A stretch of DNA of 64,000 nucleotides, taken from the NCBI RefSeq assembly GCF_022012435.1, contig NZ_JAKLUA010000017.1, forward strand, positions 85,116-149,115, written 5' to 3'. The position numbers were made by a program, and so were the translations under genes. This document shows, in pieces, positions 35,593-44,310 of the stretch; the first letter of the stretch is position 1; each line of letters opens with the position of its first letter. The stretch comes from Bradyrhizobium zhengyangense (GTDB taxonomy: Bacteria > Pseudomonadota > Alphaproteobacteria > Rhizobiales > Xanthobacteraceae). Under the pieces are notes generated by a model that saw only the letters and a list, made by a program, of their open reading frames with translations, was not told the origin of the DNA and did no database searches.

Positions 35593-36201
35593 TTACGCCG
35601 CTCGCAAGGAGGTGGCCGCCTGGAGCGCGCCGGCCAACGCTTTCTCGCGATGGTCGGGGCCAACCTGGATTCCGTCAGCGACGATGAATTCGGGGTTGGT
35701 GATGCCCATGAACGCGAACACGCCGCGCAGATAGCTTTCGAGATGTTCGAGTGAGGCTGCCGGAGTGCCCGGACCGTAGTAGCCGCCACGCGAGATCGCC
35801 ACGATCACGCGCTTGCCGCCGGCAAGGCCCTGCGGACCATTGGCGTCATATTTGAAGGTCTTCCCCGCCACCAGCACGCGATCGATCCAGGCCTTGAGCT
35901 GGCTTGGAATCGTAAAATTGTACATGGGCGCGCCGATCACGACGATTTCGGCCGCGAGGAACTCGTCCAGCACGGCCGCACTCGCCGCGAGGTCGGGTCC
36001 GAGTTCCGCCGGCGCCGGCGCGCCCTGGGCGGCCGCCAGATGCGATCCGGAGAGATGCGCGAGCGGGGTCTGGGTCAGGTCACGGTAGACGAGGTCGAGC
36101 GAGGGCGTCGCCTGTCTGAGCCGGTCGACGATGGCGGCAGAAACCTGCCTGGAGACGGAGTGGGGGCCGAGGACGCTGGAGTCGATATGGAGGAGTTTCA
36201 T
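35593..36201 (-). CDS. azoR: FMN-dependent NADH azoreductase
   Basis: A 202-residue AzoR-type flavodoxin-like quinone/azo reductase: MKLLHIDSSVLGPHSVSRQV at the N-terminus (phosphate loop), GAPMYNFTIPSQLKAWIDRV (flavin contact) and the SRGGYYGPG motif. It reduces quinones and azo dyes by two electrons in the cytoplasm. ATG 36201 follows GAGGAG; upstream open frame is ignored. Divergent from an HxlR gene. Confidence 0.93.
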   Translation of the reverse strand: MKLLHIDSSVLGPHSVSRQVSAAIVDRLRQATPSLDLVYRDLTQTPLAHLSGSHLAAAQGAPAPAELGPDLAASAAVLDEFLAAEIVVIGAPMYNFTIPSQLKAWIDRVLVAGKTFKYDANGPQGLAGGKRVIVAISRGGYYGPGTPAASLEHLESYLRGVFAFMGITNPEFIVADGIQVGPDHREKALAGALQAATSLRAA

Positions 36202-36284
36202 TGGGGTCACCCATGGTATAGATTTGTAACCCGCACTACATGAGTGACTGTCAAAACTCCCGCAAGAACGCACTTTTTTGAGCC

Positions 36285-36695
36285 ATGGGCACATCTTTGG
36301 AACCGACACACATCGATTTTCCTGCCGAGCGGAGGCCGGATCCCAACCATTCCGACTGCCGCAGCGTCGCTTCGATCCTCGCGCGCGTCGGGGACAAATG
36401 GAGCGTGTTCGTCATCATGATGCTCAGCGACGGACCGAAGCGCTTCAATGAGCTCAAGCGCATGATCAACGGCATCTCGCAGCGGATGCTGACCTTGACG
36501 CTGCGCGGGCTCGAGCGCGACGGCCTCGTCACGCGCACGATCTTCCCGACCATTCCGCCGCGCGTCGACTACGAGCTGACCGATCTCGGCCGCGGATTGC
36601 AGCAACCGGTGAAGGCACTGGGCGAGTGGGCGATGACCCACCAGGACCAGATCGCGGCGGCAAGAACGCGGTTTGACGAGCGGAACGGCGGCTAG
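36285..36695 (+). CDS. HxlR-family regulator (partner of azoR)
   Basis: A 136-residue HxlR winged-helix protein with CRSVASILARVGDKWSVFVI then RFNELKRMINGISQRMLTLT. The N-terminal Cys in SDCRSV matches the sensing cysteine of quinone-responsive HxlR/YodB-type repressors. It is divergent from azoR with an 83-bp gap. The 3' end meets dprA with a 4-bp overlap. I see no convincing palindrome in the gap. Confidence 0.88.
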   Translation: MGTSLEPTHIDFPAERRPDPNHSDCRSVASILARVGDKWSVFVIMMLSDGPKRFNELKRMINGISQRMLTLTLRGLERDGLVTRTIFPTIPPRVDYELTDLGRGLQQPVKALGEWAMTHQDQIAAARTRFDERNGG

Positions 36696-37810
36696 AGCAG
36701 CGACACAAGTCCGCCGCCGTGGCGCTCGAGCCGACCGGCGAGCTCGAGCTCCAGCAGCACCATGCGCACGATCGCGGGCGAGGCGCCGGACATCCGCACG
36801 ATATCGTCGATCGAGATGGGGGCGGGGCCGAGCAGGCCGGTGATCTGATCGCGGTCATGTCCTTGCGGATCGCTCTCGAACGGTTCGCCGTCGGGCTCGC
36901 TCGCAGGCCTCATCAACGGCCGCTCCATGATCGGCTGAACCGCGTTGATGATGTCGGACGCTTCGGTGACGAGCGTTGCGCCCTGCTTGATCAGATCGTT
37001 GGTGCCGGCGGCGCGCGGATCGAGCGGCGAGCCGGGGACCGCGAACACCTCGCGGCCCTGTTCGGCGGCCATGCGCGCGGTGATCAGCGAGCCCGAGCGG
37101 TGCGCGGCTTCCACCACGACCACGCCAAGCGATGCGCCCGAGATCAGCCGGTTGCGGCGGGGGAAGTCGCGGGCGCGCGGCTCATGGCCGAGCGGCATTT
37201 CGGAGATCGCTGCGCCCGCGTGATCGAGGATCGCGCTGAGCAGATCGCCATGCTCTGGTGGATAGATGCAGTCGTGGCCGCCGGCGAGCACCGCGATGGT
37301 GCCGCTCTCGACGCTGGCGCGATGCGCCGCCTGGTCGACGCCGCGGGCAAGGCCGGAGATGACGATGAAGCCGGCTTCGCCAAGCTCGCGCGCGAGTTGC
37401 CCGGCGAATTTCAGGCCGGCGCCGGAGGCATTGCGCGAGCCGACGATCGCGATCATCGGACGCATCAGCGTTGCGACGTCGCCGCGTACGGCGAGCAATG
37501 GCGGGGCATCGTCGAGCGTCGCGAGCCGCGCCGGATATCCGTCCTCGCCCGGTGCGAGCCAGGCGATGCCGAACTTGCGGCTTGCGGCGAGCTCGGCCTT
37601 CGCATCATCCACGCTGCAGATGCGGCCGGATCGCTGTGCGCCGCCGCGGCGCGCCAGATCCGGCAGCCGCTCCAGCGCCGCACGCGCCGTGCCGAAATGT
37701 TCGACCAGTGACCGAAAGGTACGTGGCCCGACATTGTCCGTGCGGATCAGCCGCAGGCGGTCGATCCGCTCTTGCTCGGTCAGCTCGCTGCTCGGATTGA
37801 TGGCGTCCAC
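36692..37810 (-). CDS. dprA: DNA processing protein DprA
   Basis: 372 residues. An N-terminal SAM-like helical domain precedes the Rossmann DprA core (IAIVGSRNASGAGLKFAGQL, VISGLARGVDQAAH, the GSLITARMAAEQGREVFAVP motif), and a C-terminal winged helix follows (GPAPISIDDIVRMSG). DprA loads RecA on incoming single-stranded DNA in transformation. GTG 37810 is chosen because AAGGAG lies just before it; an ATG at 37834 would bypass that site. Confidence 0.95.
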   Translation of the reverse strand: MDAINPSSELTEQERIDRLRLIRTDNVGPRTFRSLVEHFGTARAALERLPDLARRGGAQRSGRICSVDDAKAELAASRKFGIAWLAPGEDGYPARLATLDDAPPLLAVRGDVATLMRPMIAIVGSRNASGAGLKFAGQLARELGEAGFIVISGLARGVDQAAHRASVESGTIAVLAGGHDCIYPPEHGDLLSAILDHAGAAISEMPLGHEPRARDFPRRNRLISGASLGVVVVEAAHRSGSLITARMAAEQGREVFAVPGSPLDPRAAGTNDLIKQGATLVTEASDIINAVQPIMERPLMRPASEPDGEPFESDPQGHDRDQITGLLGPAPISIDDIVRMSGASPAIVRMVLLELELAGRLERHGGGLVSLL

Positions 37811-37924
37811 GGTGTCTCCTTGTAGAGGCAGCATGGAACAACCTGAAGGCGTGAGCAAGCGTGGCATGCGCTTGCGCGGCCTTGTCGCAATGCTAAAAGC
37901 GATGCCAATAACAAGGGTATTGCC

Positions 37925-39169
37925 ATGATTTCACTTGCCGATCTCCAGCGCCGCATTGAAGCTGGCGAGCTTTCGCCCGATGCGGCGATCGCCCAGTCGC
38001 ATGCGGCGATCGAGGCCAGGGAGAAGGACGTTCGCGCCTTCGTTCGTCACGACAAATCGGCGAAAGCGCAGGCCTCCGGACCGCTGCGCGGTATCGCGGT
38101 CGGCATCAAGGACATCATCGACACCGCCGATATGCCGACCGAGATGGGCTCGGAGATCTATCGAGGCTGGCAGCCGCGCGCGGATGCGGCTGTGGTGATG
38201 ATGCTGAAGCGGGCGGGTGCCACCATCATCGGCAAGACCACGACCACGGCGTTCGCCTCGCGCGATCCGACGCCGACGCTCAATCCGCACAATCCCGGCC
38301 ATACGCCGGGAGGTTCGTCCTCCGGATCGGCGGCCGCGGTCGGCGCCGGCATGATCCCGTTGGCGCTGGGCACCCAGACCGGGGGCTCGGTGATCCGGCC
38401 TGCCGCCTATTGCGGAGCTGCGGCGATCAAGCCGTCGTTCCGTATGCTGCCGACGGTCGGTGTCAAATGCTATTCGTGGGCGCTCGACACGGTCGGCCTG
38501 TTCGGATCGCGCGCGGAGGACCTCGCGCGCGGACTTTTGGGGATGACCGGCCGCACCGAGTTCTCCGGCATCGTCGCGGCGAAGTCGCCGCGCATCGGCG
38601 TGGTCAGGCAGGAGTTTGCCGACGCCGTCGAGCCGGCGGCAGAGGAGGGCTTGCTCGCCGCGATCAAGGCGGCCGAGAAGGCGGGGGCCAGCGTGCAGAT
38701 CGTCGATCTGCCCGAAGCGGTCAAGGAAGCCTGGCGCATCCATCCCATCATCCAGGATTTTGAGGCGCATCGCGCGCTCGCCTGGGAGTTTGACCAGCAT
38801 CATGACGAGATCGCGCCGCTGCTGCGCGGCAGTCTCGATGAGACCGTCGGACTGACACCGAAGGAGTACGACGACGCGCGCCGCATCGCCCGCCGCGCCC
38901 GTCGCGAGATGGCTGAACTGTTCGAGGGTGTCGACGTGCTGCTCACTTATTCCGCGCCGGGCACGGCGCCGGCCAAGGAGCTCGCCTCGACCGGCTCGCC
39001 CCGATACAACCGGCTGTGGACGCTGATGGGCAATCCTTGCGTCAACGTGCCGGTGATGAAGGTCGGAGGCCTGCCTGTTGGCGTGCAGGTGATCGCGCGC
39101 TTTGGCAACGATCCCGGCGCGCTCGCGGCGGCGTGGTTCTTGGAGAATGCGCTGGCGAAATCAGGCTAG
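37925..39169 (+). CDS. Amidase (amidase-signature family)
   Basis: 414 residues. The Ser-cisSer-Lys triad is visible as Lys62 (VGIKDIID), Ser131 (GGSSSGSAA) and Ser155 (TQTGGSVIRPA). It is shorter than GatA and lacks a C-terminal extension, fitting a stand-alone cytoplasmic amidase. Its substrate is unknown. It interrupts the plsY-dprA string on the opposite strand, and its 3' end overlaps the patatin gene by 9 bp. Confidence 0.9.
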   Translation: MISLADLQRRIEAGELSPDAAIAQSHAAIEAREKDVRAFVRHDKSAKAQASGPLRGIAVGIKDIIDTADMPTEMGSEIYRGWQPRADAAVVMMLKRAGATIIGKTTTTAFASRDPTPTLNPHNPGHTPGGSSSGSAAAVGAGMIPLALGTQTGGSVIRPAAYCGAAAIKPSFRMLPTVGVKCYSWALDTVGLFGSRAEDLARGLLGMTGRTEFSGIVAAKSPRIGVVRQEFADAVEPAAEEGLLAAIKAAEKAGASVQIVDLPEAVKEAWRIHPIIQDFEAHRALAWEFDQHHDEIAPLLRGSLDETVGLTPKEYDDARRIARRARREMAELFEGVDVLLTYSAPGTAPAKELASTGSPRYNRLWTLMGNPCVNVPVMKVGGLPVGVQVIARFGNDPGALAAAWFLENALAKSG

Positions 39170-40339
39170 TGCGGGTTCGGCCACGGGCAACTCGCGTTGG
39201 GCCTCAGTACCTGTCGGGCCTTGCTTGAGCCAGCGCTCGGCGGCCTCGCGACCGCTTCGGTGCAGCGTGCGAATGAAGCCGCTGCCGAGATCGGTCGACG
39301 AGCGCTGCGCAAGGCCCTCGATCGAGTCTTCTGCGACGATTTTGGAGAGCCGCAGCGTTGGCGCTGCGTGCGGCTGCGCCCATTCGATGGCGGCGATCTC
39401 GGCCTTGAGCGCGGCATTGGCCGCGATCTGGTCGAGGCGGCGATCGATCGCGGCGAGCGTGATGGGCACGTAAGCATCGCGCGTCGGCGTGACCTGGACG
39501 AGGAGCAAGTCGGCGGTCGTCGATTGCTGCGCCAGCTTGATCAGCGGCGGATTGCCGCCGAAGCCCCCATCCCAATAGGCCTCGCCGTCGATCTCGACCG
39601 CGCAGTGCACCAGCGGCGGGCAGGTCGAGGCCAGCGCGACATCGGCGGTGATGACGTCATTGCCGAAAATCTGCAGCTCGCCGTCGCGGATTCGCGTCGC
39701 CGCGATCAGCAACTGCGGGCATTTCACGTCGCGCAAGGCGGCAAAATTGATGTCGCGCGAGAGCGTCTGGCGCAGCGGGTCGAGATCGAACGGATCGAAC
39801 TGGCCGGAGCGCAGCGTCGGGCCGAAGGCGACGGAGCTTCCCGCCGGCGAGAAGCCGCCGACCAGCATCAGCGAGCGGAACGAGGCTTCGTGCATCAGCC
39901 GGGTCCAGAACCGGTTCAGACGATTGCGGGCACCTTCGCGGCCGCCTTCGGCAAGGCCGCAGCCGAGCAGCAGCGCGTTGATGGCGCCGGCGCTGGCGCC
40001 GCTGATGGTGTCGAATTCAATGGACGGCTCTTCCAGCAGCCGCTCCAGCACGCCCCAGGTGAAGGCGGCAAAGGTGCCGCCGCCTTGGAGCGCCAACGAG
40101 AGTTTTCGCGGTGGCCATTGGTTCGCACGCGTTCGCACGGGTGCGGGCCTCGGTGCCACCTCGACCGTTACAGGGGCTTGCGCGATGCGAGCAGGCTGCG
40201 GCGGCGGAACGGGAGCTGGCTCTGGGGCCGGAGGCGGCGAGGGCGCATCCGACCAGACGTTGGTCAGCGAGAGCAGGCGGCTTGCCGCAGTGCCCTGCGA
40301 GCCACCACCATCATGCGTGCCGTCAATCTTCTCGCTCAT
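39161..40339 (-). CDS. Patatin-like phospholipase
   Basis: 392 residues. The first ~85 are a Pro/Ala-rich disordered leader. The patatin domain begins with the oxyanion loop LSLALQGGGTFAAFTWGVLE, has nucleophile Ser in ISGASAGAINALLL, and the catalytic Asp in YWDGGFGGNPP. It should hydrolyse acyl esters of lipids. No signal peptide is visible. It lies 169 bp downstream of plsY on the same strand. Confidence 0.9.
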   Translation of the reverse strand: MSEKIDGTHDGGGSQGTAASRLLSLTNVWSDAPSPPPAPEPAPVPPPQPARIAQAPVTVEVAPRPAPVRTRANQWPPRKLSLALQGGGTFAAFTWGVLERLLEEPSIEFDTISGASAGAINALLLGCGLAEGGREGARNRLNRFWTRLMHEASFRSLMLVGGFSPAGSSVAFGPTLRSGQFDPFDLDPLRQTLSRDINFAALRDVKCPQLLIAATRIRDGELQIFGNDVITADVALASTCPPLVHCAVEIDGEAYWDGGFGGNPPLIKLAQQSTTADLLLVQVTPTRDAYVPITLAAIDRRLDQIAANAALKAEIAAIEWAQPHAAPTLRLSKIVAEDSIEGLAQRSSTDLGSGFIRTLHRSGREAAERWLKQGPTGTEAQRELPVAEPALA

Positions 40340-40508
40340 TCTGAGCTACCGCGTAACGCCATGTCCACCGTCAGGATGACAGGCATGGAACCTGACCGCC
40401 ACTAGCTCCCGCGAGTCGGATGAAAGTTGCGAACAGGATTTGGCATATAATGCGGAAGCCCTGCGGCGGTATCCGTACTTTTTCCGGTCTCGGATTCGAA
40501 AGCGGGAC

Positions 40509-41105
40509 TTAAGCCTTCTCGCCGATGCGGCCTTCTTTTCCTGATTGCAGCCGCTTGATGTTCTCGCGATGCATGTAGAACAGCAGCAGCGTCAGCACGG
40601 CGGACAGCGAGGCCAGGGCAAGGTGGCCGAACCACCACAGGAACAGCGGCGTGATGAACGCCGCCACCAGCGCCGAGAGCGAGGAGTAGCGGGTGGTGAA
40701 GGCGGTCGCCAGCCAGATCACGCAGAACACCAGCGCTGCCGGCCAGAACAGGCCGAGCAGGATGCCGATATAGACGGCGACGCCCTTGCCGCCCTTGAAC
40801 TTGAGCCAGACCGGGAAGAGGTGGCCGAGGAAGGCGCCGAGTCCCGCCAGCATCGCGGCATTGGGGCCGGCGAGATAGCCCGAAATCACCACCGCCGCGG
40901 TGCCCTTGAGTGCGTCGAGCAGCAGGGTTGCCGCGGCGAGGCCCTTGCGGCCGGTGCGCAGCACGTTGGTGGCGCCGATATTGCCGGAGCCGATCGAGCG
41001 CAGATCCTGCGTGCCGGCGAGCTTGGTCAGCACCAGCCCGAATGGAATCGAGCCGAGGAGGTAGCCGATGACGAAGGCCACCGGCAGGAATGCATCAAGC
41101 CCCAC
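40509..41105 (-). CDS. plsY: Acyl-phosphate:glycerol-3-phosphate acyltransferase PlsY
   Basis: A 198-residue inner-membrane protein. Motif 1, SIGSGNIGATNVLRTGRKGL, and motif 2, LFPVWLKFKGGKGVAVYIG, are those of PlsY, which makes lysophosphatidic acid in phospholipid synthesis with PlsX. GTG 41105 follows GGAGAGG. An ATG at 41141 overlaps the pyrC stop as TAATG and is a possible coupled start, adding 12 residues. Confidence 0.94.
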   Translation of the reverse strand: MGLDAFLPVAFVIGYLLGSIPFGLVLTKLAGTQDLRSIGSGNIGATNVLRTGRKGLAAATLLLDALKGTAAVVISGYLAGPNAAMLAGLGAFLGHLFPVWLKFKGGKGVAVYIGILLGLFWPAALVFCVIWLATAFTTRYSSLSALVAAFITPLFLWWFGHLALASLSAVLTLLLFYMHRENIKRLQSGKEGRIGEKA

Positions 41106-41140
41106 GGCGGCCTCTCCATGGCTGACATAACCAGCGCCCA

Positions 41141-42448
41141 TTAGACATGCTCGTAAACCGTTCGTCCGCCGACGATGGTCCTGATGGCGCGGCCTGTAAA
41201 GCGCGCTTCGTCGAACGGGGTGTTCTTGCAGGGTGATTTGAGGTCGGCGGGATCGACCACCCAGGGGACATCAGGGTCGATCACCACGACATCGGCCGGG
41301 CTGCCCACGCGCAGGGTTCCGCCTGCTAGACCCAGCAATTCGGCCGGCCGTGTCGACATCGCCCGGATCAGCGTCTTGAGGTCGAGCTCGTCATTGTGCA
41401 CCAGCCGCAGGCCCGCCGGCAGCATGGTCTCGAGCCCGATGGCGCCGGGAGCGGCTTCCGCGAAGGGCAGACGCTTGACCTCGACGTCCTGCGGATTGTG
41501 ATCGGACATGATGACGTCGACGAGGCCGGAGGCCACCGCCTCGACCAGCGCCCGGCGATCGTCCTCGCTGCGCAGCGGCGGCGACAACTTCAGGAAGGAC
41601 CGGTAGGGCCCGATGTCGTTCTCGTTCAGCGCAAGATGATTGATCGAGACCGAGGCGCTGACGGCAAGGCCGGCGTCGCGGGCGCGCTTCAGGATCTCGA
41701 GCGAGTCGACGCAGGACAGCGAGGCCGCGTGATAGCGGCCGCCGGTGAGCGCGACGAGGCGCATGTCGCGCTCCAGCATCACGGCCTCCGCGGCGTTCGG
41801 GATGCCCATCAGGCCGAGCCGGCTCGCGAACTCGCCTTCGTTCATCACGCCTTCGCCGACGAGGTCGGGGTCCTCGGTGTGATGCACGATCAGCGCGTCG
41901 AAATCGCGGGCGTAGGTCAGCGCGCGCCGCATCACCTGCGAATTGGTCACGCTGCGGTCGCCATCGCTGAAGGCAATCGCGCCGGCGGCCTTGAGCAGGC
42001 CGAACTCGGTCATCTCCTCGCCGCGCATGCCTTTGGTCAGCGCGGCCATCGGCTGGATGTTGACGATCGCGGTGTCGCGTGCGCGGCGCATCACGAAGTC
42101 GACGGTCGCCGAGTTGTCGATGACCGGCGACGTTTCGGGCTGGCAGATGATGGTGGTGATACCGCCGGTCGCGGCCGCCTGGCTCGCCGACGCAAAGGTT
42201 TCGCGATGGCTGAAGCCGGGCTCGCCGACAAAGGCGCGCATGTCGATCAGGCCGGGGGCCACGATCTTGCCGGAGCAGTTGACGACGTCGGTACCTTCCG
42301 GGACGCCGGCAGCACCAATGCCGCGGCGGGTCTCGCGGATGATGCCGTCGGCAATCAGGACGTCGCCGGGGCCGTCGAAATCCCTCGAGGGGTCGACGAC
42401 GCGGGCGTTGGCGAGCAGGATCGGGCGGCGGTCGGTCAGCATGGGCAT
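41141..42448 (-). CDS. pyrC: Dihydroorotase-like PyrC, probably non-catalytic
   Basis: 435 residues with the amidohydrolase fold. It starts LTDRRPILLANARVVDPSRD and keeps HTED and SDHNPQD. However, the strand-1 metal ligands HxH are replaced: the text reads GLIDMRAFVGEPG where catalytic enzymes have DxHxHxREPG. Two of the ligands for the zinc pair are therefore gone. It overlaps pyrB (TGATG), as in bacteria where an inactive PyrC' stabilises aspartate carbamoyltransferase. A catalytic dihydroorotase would then be encoded elsewhere. Confidence 0.88.
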   Translation of the reverse strand: MPMLTDRRPILLANARVVDPSRDFDGPGDVLIADGIIRETRRGIGAAGVPEGTDVVNCSGKIVAPGLIDMRAFVGEPGFSHRETFASASQAAATGGITTIICQPETSPVIDNSATVDFVMRRARDTAIVNIQPMAALTKGMRGEEMTEFGLLKAAGAIAFSDGDRSVTNSQVMRRALTYARDFDALIVHHTEDPDLVGEGVMNEGEFASRLGLMGIPNAAEAVMLERDMRLVALTGGRYHAASLSCVDSLEILKRARDAGLAVSASVSINHLALNENDIGPYRSFLKLSPPLRSEDDRRALVEAVASGLVDVIMSDHNPQDVEVKRLPFAEAAPGAIGLETMLPAGLRLVHNDELDLKTLIRAMSTRPAELLGLAGGTLRVGSPADVVVIDPDVPWVVDPADLKSPCKNTPFDEARFTGRAIRTIVGGRTVYEHV

Positions 42449-43395
42449 CACGCGTTCGGAAGGTTACGGGCGAGCGCTTCCAGCACCGCCATGCGCACGG
42501 CAACCCCCATCTCCACCTGTTCGCGGATCAGGGACTGCGCGCCGTCGGCAACCGCGGTGTCGATCTCGACGCCGCGGTTCATGGGACCCGGATGCATCAC
42601 CAGCGCGTCGGGCTTGGCGTAAGCGAGTTTCTTCTGGTCCAGCCCGAAATAATGGAAGTATTCGGAGGTCGACGGCACGAAGGAGCCGTTCATGCGCTCG
42701 CGCTGCAGCCGCAGCATCATGACGATGTCAGCGCCGTTGAGGCCCTCGCGCATGTCGCGCGCGACCTCGACGCCCATGCGCTCGATGCCGGGGGGCAGCA
42801 GCGTGGATGGGCCGACGACGCGGACGCGCGCGCCCATGGTGTTGAGCAGGATGATGTTGGAGCGGGCGACGCGCGAATGCAGCACGTCGCCGCAGATCGC
42901 GACCACGAGGCCCTCGAGCCGGCCCTTGTTGCGGCGGATGGTCAGCGCGTCGAGCAGCGCCTGGGTCGGATGCTCATGCGCGCCGTCGCCGGCATTGATC
43001 ACGGAACCGTCAACCTTGCGCGCCAGCAGTTCCACCGCGCCGGAGGCGTGATGGCGCACCACCAGGATATCAGGGTGCATGGCGTTCAGCGTCATCGCGG
43101 TGTCGACCAGCGTCTCGCCCTTCTTGATGGACGAGGAGGACACCGACATGTTCATGACATCGGCGCCGAGGCGCTTGCCTGCGAGCTCGAACGAGGATTG
43201 GGTCCGGGTGGAGGCCTCGAAGAAGAGGTTCACCTGCGTCCGTCCACGCAGGACGGTGCGCTTCTTGTCAACCTGGCGGTTGAGCTCGACATATTCTTCG
43301 GACAGGTCGAGAAGGCCGGTAATGTCGGCCGCGGAAAGGCCCTCGATGCCCAGCAAATGCCGGTGGCCGAGGACGAAGGTCGATTTCGATGTCAT
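42448..43395 (-). CDS. pyrB: Aspartate carbamoyltransferase catalytic subunit
   Basis: 315 residues. The carbamoyl-phosphate motif FFEASTRTQSSFE, the aspartate-binding EHPTQALLDALTI, and a C-terminal DALVMHPGPMNRGVEIDTAV are all present. It catalyses the first committed step of pyrimidine synthesis. The frame is open further upstream, but ATG 43395 gives the typical N-terminus. No pyrI is nearby, consistent with a PyrB-PyrC' dodecamer. Confidence 0.95.
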   Translation of the reverse strand: MTSKSTFVLGHRHLLGIEGLSAADITGLLDLSEEYVELNRQVDKKRTVLRGRTQVNLFFEASTRTQSSFELAGKRLGADVMNMSVSSSSIKKGETLVDTAMTLNAMHPDILVVRHHASGAVELLARKVDGSVINAGDGAHEHPTQALLDALTIRRNKGRLEGLVVAICGDVLHSRVARSNIILLNTMGARVRVVGPSTLLPPGIERMGVEVARDMREGLNGADIVMMLRLQRERMNGSFVPSTSEYFHYFGLDQKKLAYAKPDALVMHPGPMNRGVEIDTAVADGAQSLIREQVEMGVAVRMAVLEALARNLPNA

Positions 43396-43541
43396 TAAAG
43401 CGAGAGCTATAGGCGCGGATGGCGGGGGGAGCAAGGGCCAATGCCGGGGCGGGGAGTTATCCCCTGATCTGTCTGACTTCTCGCCGCAAAAAGGGCTTGG
43501 ATGGCCGGGACAAGCCCGACCAGGCGATGCAGGGGCATTCC

Positions 43542-44291
43542 GTGAAATCAATTCGAATTGCAATTGTACTGATCGCGACCGTTTCCGCAGCCCACGCCCA
43601 GTCACTCCCCGGCGGCTTCGTCTATCTGCGCGATATCGATTCCAGCATCATCCAGGACATCCGCTACGCCACGCCGAACAATTTCGTCGGCCGTCCGCTC
43701 GCCGGCTACGGCGCCGGTGAGTGCGTGGTGAAGCGGGACGTGGGCTTGCGGCTGAAAGCGGTCCAGCAGGAACTGGCTGCGCAGAACCTGTCGCTGAAAA
43801 TGTTCGACTGCTACCGGCCGGCGCGCGCCTCGCTCGACATGGTGAGATGGTCGCAGAACGGCCATGAGAGCGCGGCAGATCGACGCTATAACCCGCGGAT
43901 CGCCAAGACCGAGCTGTTTCGTCTCGGCTATATCGCAAGCCGCTCGCAGCATTCCACGGGCGCGGCGCTCGACCTCACGCTGGTCGACCTCAAGGCCGAC
44001 AATTCGGCCAGGATCGATCCCGCCAAATCCTACGCCGATTGCACGGCGCCGGTCGCGGCGCGGCTGCCGGAAGGCAGCGTCGACATGGGCACCGGCTATG
44101 ATTGCACCGATGAGAAAGGGCATACCGCAGCACCGTCGATCTCGCCCGATCAGCGCGCCTGGCGCAAGCGACTGGTGGCTGCGATGGCGAGGCAAGGCTT
44201 TGTGAACTATTCGAAGGAGTGGTGGCATTTTTCCCTGCCGGGGGCGGGCGGGGCGGCCTATGATTTCCCGATCCAGCCGCGGCGGAACTGA
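43542..44291 (+). CDS. Secreted D-Ala-D-Ala dipeptidase (M15D, VanX/DdpX-like)
   Basis: 249 residues with a signal peptide (VKSIRIAIVLIATVSAAHA). Zinc and catalytic motifs are SRSQHSTGAALDLTL (HxxGxAxD) and EWWHFS. YATPNNFVGRPL and FDCYRPARAS are also typical of the M15D family. It cleaves D-Ala-D-Ala in the periplasm, for peptidoglycan recycling or scavenging. GTG 43542 follows AGGGG; an ATG at 43527 is less likely. Divergent from pyrB. Confidence 0.88.
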   Translation: MKSIRIAIVLIATVSAAHAQSLPGGFVYLRDIDSSIIQDIRYATPNNFVGRPLAGYGAGECVVKRDVGLRLKAVQQELAAQNLSLKMFDCYRPARASLDMVRWSQNGHESAADRRYNPRIAKTELFRLGYIASRSQHSTGAALDLTLVDLKADNSARIDPAKSYADCTAPVAARLPEGSVDMGTGYDCTDEKGHTAAPSISPDQRAWRKRLVAAMARQGFVNYSKEWWHFSLPGAGGAAYDFPIQPRRN

Positions 44292-44310
44292 TTCCGGTCC
44301 GAGACCCGTC

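Noticed and set aside
36202..36284. Palindromic operator between azoR and its HxlR gene
   Set aside because: No inverted repeat of more than a few bases stands out in the 83-bp gap, so I do not list one.
41105..41141. ATG at 41141 as the certain start of plsY
   Set aside because: The TAATG overlap with pyrC is attractive, but GTG 41105 has GGAGAGG at good spacing and gives the typical N-terminus. Both are left open.
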